A DNA stretch of 64,000 nt from NCBI GenBank assembly GCA_022828595.1, contig JAKGHH010000002.1, forward strand, positions 45,664,222-45,728,221, given 5' to 3'. The notes under the pieces were generated by a model. That model did no database searches and had not been told where the DNA came from. It saw nothing but the letters and a program-made list of their open reading frames with translations. The stretch is from Nelumbo lutea (taxonomy: Eukaryota > Streptophyta > Magnoliopsida > Proteales > Nelumbonaceae). The translations under genes and the position numbers were made by a program. Below, piece by piece: positions 23,798-33,856 of the stretch; the first letter of the stretch is position 1; each line of letters begins with the position of its first letter.

Positions 23798-23815
23798 CTT
23801 GGGAGTGGGGGCAAG
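23798..23815 (+). other. Polypurine tract
   Basis: TTGGGAGTGGGGGCAAG directly precedes the 3' LTR, as needed for plus-strand priming. Confidence 0.75.
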
Positions 23816-24375
23816 TGATGTGGGGTGACCCAACCCAGCCCATTTGAGGCTGGGAGGCCCAGCTCACGAGCGTCGGAAGTAGGAGCGAGATCCGCTACAG
23901 TAGGGGTTACCCTGCGCCACTCATACGGAGCCAATCACGGGGTGCCCATGCGTCCCATAGAGCTCTTTGGCTGCCCTCGTACGGCACCCATCGGCGGTCA
24001 TCTTCACCTACCTCCGGACGGTTCAAGTAGGTTCAAGTATAAATAGGTGTGGCCCCCTCCAGGTAAGGGGATCGATCCATTTTACAACCTTACAATTTGA
24101 ACTTGAAACTAAGCTCACAGACCAGGTCCTGGTTCCCCTATTCGTAACTCGTACTAACTTAATCGTTGGAGACTTTGCCTCGGGTCCTCACCCGAGGCAT
24201 CTGACACATTATGTCTTAGAGTACCTTGGCTTCTACAAGTCTTCCGCGCCATCTCTGCCTCAACCTGCATACCTCGGCCTCAACGGAAATTTCCTAACAC
24301 CCTCGAAACCTTCGGCCAACCCTCCGGAGTATAGGTGCAAAATTACTTTATTATCCTCGATCTCGAGCATCAACA
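23816..24375 (+). repeat. 3' LTR of first Tat element
   Basis: It starts TGATGTGGGGTGACCC after the polypurine tract and ends GAGCATCAACA. It matches the 5' LTR with scattered transitions, includes a TATAAATAGG motif near 24039, and has an extra ~35-bp segment near its start that the 5' copy lacks. Confidence 0.85.
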
Positions 24376-26533
24376 ACCACCAAACTCGGATGAATTTGAT
24401 TTGGGTACACAAATTCCATTGCCAAACCCATCTAATAAAATTCCTCGGGCCCTGGCCCTGGCCCATGATGCCCCAGACGCTCCCATCCAAAAAAGTCGCC
24501 CACGCGAAACGTTTTCCAACGCGCATCGTTCCATTGGCTGACTGGAACGGATCGTGACCCTCGTAACGCATAGTCAAGGGTCAACACAACCGCTCTACAC
24601 TAAACTCAAAACTCCCCTTACCCTTAGCCTTAGACGAGACCCGAGAGACCGAGATTTTGATCCTTTATCCTTTACTTCACAAGAAGGAAAACCGCGGGAC
24701 CCGCGCACCACCACTGCAGAGACTCTCTTGCTTTTCCTCGTAGAACGAGATATTCGACTCTCGGCCGCACTTTCCAGCAACGTGTTTCACCCGGACATCC
24801 CCCATAACCCCACCCAGGGTCCCACCCACCACACACCGACCAATTTGCTCACTCGCCTCCCGCCTTGCCCTTAGCTTTCTTCATTGCTGCTGCAGTGCTT
24901 CCTCCTCTATTTCTTCGTCCCTCGTCCCCCATTACGATTACCTCTTCAGGTGTTCAAAGGTTACCCAAATTAATATAATACACTATAATTAACCATTCCC
25001 ACGTTATTTTATCATTTCTTTTTGTTCCTGTGTATCGCCACATACAGACATGACTTACGTATGCTCTCCCGCTTGTCCGATAGGTGGGGTTTGGTCTAAT
25101 CCAATCTACCCTAAGCTGATGGATGATGAATAAAGATAATACTAGTCACTACACCATTCTTTTTCGGGCTTTAAGATATGCCCATGTGGTCACCACTCAC
25201 ACTGACCAGTGATGACAGCTCTCCGTAGTCCGTAGCGTCTAACTCGTACCCGCCGGTTCCGAGCTAATTTTTAGGCGGATCAGATCGGATGAACCCAATC
25301 GTACCAGCCGGACAAGATCCGAGTTCTTGGAATGTCGGTTCCAACTCCCAATGCGCTCATCTGTGACCCGGGTTAACCCGAATCACGCCGGACCAGGATG
25401 GCTCACAAACGTTTTTCCTGAACGCTAGATTCCTTGGCAGAGCAGCAGATTCCTTTTATATGTAAGGTATAGGATACAGTAGAATATTTGTAGGGCACAC
25501 TCTTTTTCTTCTCTTCTTTGACTGATAAGTTTGACCAGTCAACTTCTTTGACCGATAAAGAATGATTGCACTGTGAAGTGTGAACACAACCCACTCACTC
25601 TGGGTTTGAAAAATCCTGGCCCACGACACGACAAGCGGGGTCAGGGTGCACCGAGAAATTGTGCCGCGTGGCCCAGCTTTTGGATTTTTTTTCAAATTAG
25701 GGACGAGCCAAAACGATCTTCATGGGATTCGAGACATTCCTCCCCCAAGCAGGGTCCACCGAATTGTTCCTTTGTTGCTCTGGTCCATCGATCTTCTCGC
25801 CACCCCAAGAACCTTGGTCCCCTCCTCTCCTAGAACCCCTAACGATTGTTAACCACATGATCGCAATCAAGCGGCTCATAACTTATGAATCATGGGAATT
25901 AGGAATCCTTCCCATACAAGGAACCAGGGTGGTAATAAGATACGTACTAGATGTGACAAGAAGAATCGCAATGACTTCTCTTGGGCCCCACAAACTGTTT
26001 TTACGTAAGAATCCACTTTTCTGTGTTGTGTCTGGAACTTGTATGATTTGTAATCGAGGGGGCAACCGGAGAGCTCTATACGGACTGGAAGTTTGTGGTG
26101 GGCCCTACAGCGTCCTGTAAGTTGTAACTGGTGGGCCCAGAAACCACATAAGACGTGGGACAGGATTCTGTTAGTTGAACCCCGGAGGCCGAACCGCGGC
26201 GATTCATCGGCTTGTGGTGGTCGTGGAAATGGCCTAATGGGGGGTCCACCGTCCACGTATGGCTTGGCTGCATCCACGCGAAGCGGACCCACTCTGGCTC
26301 ATCAATCAGAGTTGCAGATCGATCGGCTCGAATTTCTTTTTTTTTTTCGTGCTTTCTCTGCGTGCAAGCCAAAAACATCGATCATCTGGTACGGAAAGCA
26401 ATGATTGCATCCTCTTTCTCTGTCTATTTATTAAGGTATTGATCGTCTTCTTCGTTCTACACTTTGCATGACTGTGCCTCCTGCTGCAGGGCCCTGCTGC
26501 TTACTCGAATCTCAGTTTTGAATTTTTGCATGG
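24376..26533. other. Intergenic region upstream of the Dof gene
   Basis: No gene is supported. Short frames in the GC-richer part (24400-24880) do not resemble proteins. The final few hundred bases should be promoter and leader of the Dof gene; CTATTTATTAAGG near 26423 is a possible TATA region. Confidence 0.45.
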
Positions 26534-27068
26534 ATGGATCCTTCAAATGCTCAACACCAGGTAGGAATTGAACAGAACTCCAATTATATAGGACTAGCTG
26601 CAAGCCTGCAACTGATTTGTTCTTCTCTTTCTCTCTAATCCTTTCTTTCTTCGCTTTCTCTCACCTTGTTTTTTTCCTTTTTCTTTTTATGCGTTGGATC
26701 ATTTTCTAAAAGAGTAATAAGAATCACGCGATCTTCAGTAGAACTGAAGTGCTTAATTCGAACAGAAAAAGACATGATTCGCCTACTATGTACTTTAATT
26801 TGCTGCAACCAAAAGGGTAGAAGAACAATAACCAAAAGATTGATAAAGAAACATGAATTTTAATGGTCTTTTATCTCTCGTTTCCGTTTTCTGTGATTTG
26901 GGTTTTTATCGTTTTTTCTTCTATTTCTATGGTGATTAACGTACAAAACAATCAAACCTTTTCCTTTCTTTAAAATTAAAGTGACCAGCTTTGATTTCAC
27001 CAAGAATAACTACTTCGGTTATTTAAGCTGCAATCCTAGGAGATGGTTTGTAAGGGAAAATCCTTCAG

Positions 27069-27103
<35 letters not shown>

Positions 27104-28101
27104 GATAAACCTTGAACTTTGTATAACGAATTCAGCATAACCCATCTGAAATCATCATCAAGATTATTAATAGAAATTGCAGCCCTAAACTACACCAGTT
27201 CCATGCCTGCTGATATTGATTTTCTCTTTCTGTGTTTCTGCTGAGGTCCCTCCAGGCCATGGCTACCCATTCACTAGAAGATATATTGGCGTACCCGAAG
27301 CCACAGCAAGAGAGGAAATCGAGGCCTCAGCCAGAGCAGGCGCTCAAATGTCCAAGATGTGATTCGACTAACACCAAGTTCTGTTACTACAACAACTACA
27401 GCCTCTCACAACCGAGGTACTTCTGCAAGGCATGTAGGAGGTATTGGACCAAAGGAGGATCACTGAGAAACGTTCCAGTGGGCGGAGGTTGCAGAAGGAA
27501 CAAGCGATCTTCTTCCTCAAAGAAGACACAGGACCCGTCTCTCATCACTACCAACTCCAACCCACTCCCTACTCTCCCATCCTTTACCTGTGACTCCAGT
27601 GACCTCACTCTTGCCTTTGCTAGACTCCACAAACAACCCACTCGGCAGCTGGGTCTCGACGACCACGACGGCTCTCTTTTGGGAGGCCTCAATTCGACCA
27701 ACTGTGATGTTCCCGGAAACCCTTTCTCCACCACCACCGCCACAACTCCCGGCGGTATTCTTGATGCACTCAGAAATACTGCTTTTCTTGATACCCCAAC
27801 TGGTTTTAATAACTTCTGCTATGGCTTTGGTAACTGTAACATGGGAGAGATGGCAAGCGGTGGTGGTGGCAGCGAAGAGGTGGCGTTGCCTTATGAGGAC
27901 ATGATCGGTGCAATAGTACCAACAGCAACGACAACAAAACAAGAGTTTTGTAAAGGAAGAGATGGCGAGAATAAAATGTTGTGGGGGTTTCCATGGCAAT
28001 CTGGTGCAGATGGAAGCATGGGAGTTGTTGATTCAGGGAGAGAATATTGGAATGGACTTGGGTCTTCCTGGCACGGACTTGTTAACAGCCCTCTGTTGTA
28101 G
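26534..28101 (+). CDS. Dof-type zinc-finger transcription factor
   Basis: Two exons: 26534-26560 (MDPSNAQHQ) and 27256-28101, joined in phase 0 through GTAGGA...CCTCCAG, giving 290 residues. The Dof domain (about residues 36-90) has the C-x2-C-x21-C-x2-C zinc ligands (CPRCDS...FCKACRRYW) and the following [18 protein letters not shown]. It binds AAAG-core DNA in the nucleus. The rest is Ser/Thr/Gly-rich, and the C-terminus (REYWNG...SW) resembles the end of the DAG1/DAG2/OBP-type Dof group; subfamily is tentative. A short first exon and one early intron are usual for Dof genes. If exon 1 is not translated, the ATG at 27259 (GCCATGG context) gives a 281-residue protein. A 29-bp CT run lies in the intron (27073-27101). 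Confidence 0.88.
27073..27101. repeat. CT microsatellite in the Dof intron
   Basis: An uninterrupted (CT)n run of about 29 bases, roughly 155 bases before the intron's acceptor. Confidence 0.9.
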
Positions 28102-29473
28102 ATCTTCATTGGTGAAAGAAGAGAATTAAAGTCTCTCTATTCGGAAACAGGAGATAGAAAGATAGAGAACTGATATTCAAATCAAAATTAATGTAATGTG
28201 TGAAGTAATCGAGTTCTATTGTTTGAATTTTGTTTTCTCATTTCATTATTTCTTTTCTAGACCAAGTAAGGAATATGCAGAGGTTGGTGAACTGTCTGTT
28301 TCTATTCTAAAAGAAAAGGCGATAAGAGTGATGCCTCATGTGTCTGCACTCTTTGAAGCTGATCGGTAAGAATTCTGCAGGACATTGGATTTGAGAGAGT
28401 GGGTTGGTGTTCCCAACATATCCTCTCCATGATTGACCCTTACTTTTATACAGATACAGACATTCAGTGGTTGAAGGGAAAAAAAAAACAAAAGTATATA
28501 TACGAACCAGCAGGTCCAGCAATAATAATAATTTAAGGATGATAGTCAATTTTCCCAAAGTGTAAGAATTTCAGTGAAGCAGAAGCGCCAATTCCGGAGT
28601 GGAATTTTTACATTCTTAATTAGCATACCAAATCAGCAGTTAGATTTTGGCGTGAGAGATCTGTATCAGTTATTTGAATATTGATATTTAATGTGGGTTA
28701 AGGAATGTTTGAATCAGTTGTTAATAACTGATGAGTCAAATGCTTGAATTCTGATCATGATAACCGAGGCAAGTTCAATTAGGTCTCCTTGTAGATTTAC
28801 ATATTCACGTAACACGTTTCAACAGAAAATACATTTGGTCCAACTGTTTGATTGGGCCTAATTAGAATTCTATTCCCATTCCTGTTACCATTCCTCATTT
28901 AAGAGAATTGGTCATTCCCTCTCTTTTTAGGAGAAATGAAATCCCATTTGAGTTTATTCTAAATTGTGTACTTGTGTTTGATAATATTGTTACTTCTAGG
29001 TTGGTTAATATAAATTTTATGAGAATTTTTTTTTATCACAAATGATTTGAGATATCAATACAATATTGGGCACCATTTTTTTATTTTTCACAAAATCGTC
29101 AAATTCCATGTTTCTATTATAAATACCAACACCTAATCCAGTGCCTATATTTGTTTAGTAATAATTAGTAGAAGTGACAACCGTACCAAATACAATCCTA
29201 ATTTACATTAAAAAATGTTGCAAGTAGAAGTGCCAATGGTATGAAATACAATGATAAAAGGGGAGGATTTTATGATTCTCATAAACTTTAGGGGGGTTGT
29301 ATTTTACCCTAATAAAAAGGGTAAAGATAGAGTAAACCATTAGTTATATAGCTGAAAGAGTGAAAGTACATTTTGTAAAATTAATGCTAATTGTGAAGAT
29401 CTTAATGGGTAAAAAAAATATTTTGAAGGACGTTTATAGGGTTTGGATTAAGAAAATTCTATGGTTAATTGCT

Positions 29474-29511
<38 letters not shown>

Positions 29512-30091
29512 ATATATAGCAATGAACTTTGTCCTTTCTAATGTGAGTTCTTGTTCTCTTCTTTTGTATGCAATGTTGTTTGCTGTCCCTAATTGTGTTT
29601 TTCCTCTTTCACTAGTTGAATCGTTTTGGGTGCACATAACATACTGGTTCGTTGCTTTGGATTGTGAGTGCATACAACACCAAGGCTGAGAGTTGTATCT
29701 TGGAGGCCGATTGCCAGTATCCTTTTGCTCCAACGGAAATACTCCAAGAGGTGGCGAAATCAGTTTTAAGAAGAGTGGAAAATTTCCACGACTTAGCTAC
29801 ACCAATAAGTTTTCATTAGTTCTTTATTTGATTACTGTTTTATTTTTCTATTGTTCGGATTTTCTTGTTTTGGCTTTTGGTTTCATCTCTTTTACAACCA
29901 CACTACATTCATATTTACCAACATCCATTGTTACCATCAACCACCAAACACCTTCTCTTATTTCCTCCTCCCTCTTCATTCCTACGACTGAACGGAGGTC
30001 ACCCTTTATATAGACGAAATAGAGGATGTGCCTGGGCCTCTATAGTTTGAACCATACATTGATAGTTGAAGCTCCATCACTTGCTATAGAC
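28102..30091. other. Dof 3' flank and AT-rich intergenic DNA
   Basis: The first few hundred bases should be Dof 3' UTR. A decayed fragment of MITE family A lies near 28850-28970, and a (TA)n run at 29473-29518. No gene is seen. Confidence 0.45.
29473..29518. repeat. TA microsatellite
   Basis: Nearly pure alternating TA for about 46 bases with one phase slip near 29500. Confidence 0.9.
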
Positions 30092-30380
30092 CAAGGTTTT
30101 TAAAATCTAATTGGACAATGAATTGGTTAGGGGTTCAGTTCCTAGGTCGAATGGTCCGATCATTCGAACTGAAAGAATGGCCCATTCAGACAAAAAAAAA
30201 AAAAAAAAAAAACGGTTTGCTGACTAAATCAACTGTTAGACAGTTTGTATGGTTTGAACGCCTGGGTCAGCGATTTTTTGACTAGATCAACGATTTTTGG
30301 GAAAATAACGGTTCTAGGGTAAAACAGAACCGATCATCTAACCAGTTCCTGGTTTTTCCGATCTGGTTTTGAAAACCATG
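30092..30380. mobile_element. hAT-type MITE, family C, copy 1
   Basis: It begins CAAGGTTTTTAAAA and ends TTTTGAAAACCATG (inverse CATGGTTTTCAAAA). A perfect 8-bp duplication, CTATAGAC, flanks it at 30084-30091 and 30381-30388. The interior has a poly-A run and GGTCCGATC/AACGGTT motifs shared with copies at 35617 and 48437. Non-coding. Confidence 0.85.
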
Positions 30381-30572
30381 CTATAGACTAATAGTTTGAT
30401 TTGGTCGTAAGGATATTAGAGAAGTAGAAATCTGCCTTGCTCTATTGTTGTGGCTAGTTATATCTAGCTGCAATTGCTGGTGGTCATCTACTCGTGAGGT
30501 CTTCATTATCTCCACTCTATTACAGCCAGGTCTAAAACCAAACCTATTACAGCCCATCACTGTCGTGTCCTC

Positions 30573-30746
30573 ATCTGGATATATTTCTCAGAGAGTGCAT
30601 TTCACACCATCCTTACAATACGTCACAGCCATGCATCAGGAACATCTTCTCATGAATGGTAACATTATATACGTGAGATGTTCTCAATGCACGGCTGTGA
30701 TACACTGTAAGGATGGTGTAAGGCGCACTCTGTGAGGAGCCAGATC
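30573..30746. repeat. Hairpin repeat, GGATCTG-ended family
   Basis: Long inverted arms: ACACCATCCTTACA against TGTAAGGATGGTGT and GGAACATCT against AGATGTTCT. The outer ends (ATCTGG and CCAGAT) are inverted. Related to 1468-1575 and 52028-52172. Confidence 0.65.
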
Positions 30747-30749
30747 CCA

Positions 30750-32164
30750 TCTTTGCTATTTGACAACTTAAATTTTCTTTTTATCTTTTTATTTGGAGAA
30801 TAATATTGAATAGAATTATTCTTTTATCCCACTAATGTAGTAATGTGTCATGCACATTAATCTTCAAAATAGCTGCCTTGTTTTTTCCGAACAACCAAAC
30901 TTTCCTCATGTGGCTATGGTAATGGGATGGATAGTTCTAGAAAGGAAAAAAAAGTTGTTACCGCTCCGCTTGGGTAGAGTACAAATACAAATATATAGTA
31001 CAAAACCTTATATGTGGTATCTTTAAACCGAGTTCGACTGTGATATGGAAAAGATATGATAACCAAAAAACTTTTCACCAGTCAATTGAAATCATAAGCA
31101 TGGTAGCCAATTAGGTGTTATTTATCAAAATTCATGGGTGAATTTTGATTGGTCAAAACTCTTCCCATACCATATTTTTCCCGCATCATAGATTTTCCCT
31201 TTTAAACCTTGTATTTGTATTGTAAATATTTGTATTTATATTTTTCCAAAACTAGGGGAGGAGTACAAATACAAATATGTAGAGTGCAAAACCATTATTT
31301 TGTATATATATATACTCTTTGCAAAGAGATAAAGAAAAAAAAGCAAAGAAAAAAAATTGTTTTTCCTTTATTTATTGTTATGTTGTCTATATTCATAGGG
31401 GTTCAAAACATTATAGCTCATACTTGGAGTACTAGAGCTACAATATGGAACAATAATACTATTGAATTTGATGATTAAGTTCGAGAGTGGTTGAGAACTC
31501 TTATTTCACTCATTCAATCACGAAACAATCTTTTAATATTGACAATTTGAGTGATTATTAATTTTGTATGTTGAGCAAAAAATAAAATAAAGGTTATCTT
31601 GTACTTTGAGGAATAGTTTCACTTTAGTACCCGGATTTAAAAACGTGTCACTACAGTACTTGAATTTTGAAAATTATCAATTTATTTTCATCATTAACAG
31701 TCCGTCAATTATGTTAAGAAAAAGCCTGCTATCTCACAATAGCAAAATAATAAAATATTTTGTTTTCCTCTTTATGCAATTAAATGGACATGCAAGCCAA
31801 ACAATATCAACCAAGTAGAAAAATTATATGCAATAGTAAGAACACAATCCACAAATAGAAAAACAAGATTTTAACATGGAAAACCCTCCAAAACGAAGGG
31901 AAAAACCACGAGCAGTAAGTCTAGAGTCTATCAGCATCAACTACTCACCCAAATGTGGATTTCATCACATATCACCAAATAACTCAGAGACAAAAATAAA
32001 TCTCACCAAAATGATAATAGAGAAGATGAATAGTAAATCAAACCATTAGATATGCAGCTTGATGCGCCATCGATTGCATATAAAAATCCCAAGATGATTG
32101 GAGAAAAGATCATTACGCAAGTTTGTGTTCTTCACCCATAAAAACCCAAAAACTTCTCTTCTTC

Positions 32165-32205
<41 letters not shown>

Positions 32206-33638
32206 GTTTTTGGTGGAAGGCTTCACCGAACGGTTCACTTCACTGAACTTGCTAAGCAAGTTTTTGTTGCTAATTAATGTCTTTGCTCATGCAAAGACGC
32301 GTGAGACTACCTTTATGAGCCTCTTCGACTTCCAACTCCCCACCTCCTTTTTTTTGGGAAGGGAACCCAACCAACAAATTATCTAACGCACATGATGTCA
32401 TATTCAATTTCTAATATTTCAAAATTCCAAACTTACCCTTTATAAGAAGACAATGTTCTTAGAGACTATATAGAGTAGCATGAATAGAGAGTCTCAAATC
32501 AACCATTATTTACAACAATTACTTGAAAAATGTTTTCACCCATTGATTTTATTATGTATTTTTTAGTTTTTATCAATCCCAAATAAATAAACTTGTTAAA
32601 AAAATAAAAAAAGGAATTTATTCATTAATCACGAAGGCCATTAATAGTAGAAGAAAAAGAAAAAAGAGAGAGAAAGTCAAGAATTAATGTTGTTCTCCAA
32701 TGATTAACACCAATGACGGTCTTCTTTGGATATGAGGTTGTAAAGAGATTTGAGGAGGCAATAGCAAGCGAGACTTTGTATGGAAGAGAAAGGAAAAAGT
32801 TAGGAATTAGGATAAAGTGAGTTCAATATAGTTGGTTGGAAAACGAATATTAGATGACACCCAAAGGTCATTTTTATCCATAATTAACGATTTTAGACTA
32901 AATTGATAATTTTTGAAAATTAAAGTACTATAATTATACATTTTGAAATTGGGGTAATAAAATGAAACTAGCCCCAAAATATAGAATAATAATATGCAAT
33001 TTTCCCATAAAAATAAATAAAGTGACGCTATGAAAATACACTCAAAGATGATGGTGGCATGCACTAGTATTATTGTATGAAGTATGAGCTAATATTATTA
33101 TTAATGGTATTAAAGCGGACTTTAAATTAGTATAATTCTATTCTATGTATCAAAAACCCGGTTGTCCATGTCAGCTTCCTCCCTTCCCTCTCCATCATCC
33201 CTTGCATTTTTTTTTGTTTTTCTTTTTGAATTTTTTTTTTTGTTTTTTTAATACTAATTCAGTATAGGTTATATAGGGCTTCAACTTAGGCGGGCCTAAC
33301 CCCAACGGCCCAACCCAATTCATGCATTTCATTTATCAAATTATACATGAATATATGTAAAAACATGTATAAATACATATGTAAATAAAATCTGTACATA
33401 TTTTTTTATTAATTATACACTAACAAAATAAGAATTTCTATGGGAAGTAATTCCACTAAAATACCTTCCTCAATCAAGATCTCATATTAATTTGGACGAA
33501 ATTCCAATTGATTGGTTAATATTTTGGTTTGGAAGTAGGGACGGGGACCCACCATCTAGACTATCAAGTAACGGATCAAGCAAACCAGAAAATTGTTCTA
33601 ATATTGATTACTAATTTATTAAGAAAAATAAGAGAAGA
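30750..33638. other. AT-rich repeat-filled region, no gene seen
   Basis: Contains family E relatives (GAGTACAAATACAAATA near 30978 and 31259), a large possible foldback with inserted sequence (31594-33010, listed), and a degenerate GGCC-containing patch near 33280. No protein-like frames. Confidence 0.45.
31594..33010. repeat. Possible foldback element with inserted LTR-like DNA
   Basis: The left part (about 31594-31720: GTACTTTGAGGAATAG, TTTCACTTTAGTACC, GAAAATTATCAATTTA) is inverted on the right (about 32870-33010: TAAATTGATAATTTTTGAAA, GGTAATAAAATGAAA). Between them, 31850-32000 has the AACATGGAAAACCCTCC and GGGAAAAACCACGAGC wording often seen in plant Copia LTRs, and a (CT)n run at 32169-32202. 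Boundaries approximate. Confidence 0.45.
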
Positions 33639-33646
33639 TTTCCCGC
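33639..33646 (+). promoter_or_regulatory. E2F-type site in promoter of the Ser-rich gene
   Basis: TTTCCCGC matches the E2F consensus TTTSSCGC exactly. It lies 18 bases before the TATA box and about 210 bases before the ATG, a usual place for control by E2F/DP in S-phase and mitotic genes. Activity is inferred. Confidence 0.6.
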
Positions 33647-33663
33647 CCATTGCATAGTCCCCG

Positions 33664-33670
33664 TATAAAT
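33664..33670 (+). promoter_or_regulatory. TATA box of the Ser-rich gene
   Basis: TATAAAT at the head of a segment that leads through a (TC)n leader (33690-33712) to the ATG at 33857. Confidence 0.6.
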
Positions 33671-33856
33671 GTCTTGGGGAAAAAGAGGCCTCTCTCTCTC
33701 TCTCTCTCTCTTCATTATACCGGTAATTGAAACAGTAATTGCTTTTTATTTTATGTTCGAATAGTCTCTACGTCTAGAAGTTCAAATTTCGAATCTTTTC
33801 TGCAATTTATCTGCCGTGGTTCTCCGATCTTCGTTTTGATTCAAGAATTCTACTCA

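Larger units (their letters stand above)
13929..24375 (+). mobile_element. Tat-lineage Ty3/gypsy LTR retrotransposon (decayed)
   Basis: A 10.4-kb element with two LTRs, primer-binding site and polypurine tract. Its order is gag, protease, RT, RNase H, second RNase H, integrase, then a tandem-repeat tract and an antisense extra gene before the 3' LTR. PR-RT-RH-IN order marks Ty3/gypsy; two RNase H-like domains and the antisense gene are Tat-lineage features. Every gene has stops, frameshifts or deletions, so it cannot move on its own. I find no matching 5-bp target duplication (CTCAT on the left, ACCAC on the right), which may reflect age or inter-element recombination. Confidence 0.88.

Noticed and set aside
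13924..24380. A target-site duplication for element 1
   Set aside because: The five bases on each side (CTCAT and ACCAC) do not match, so I do not claim one.
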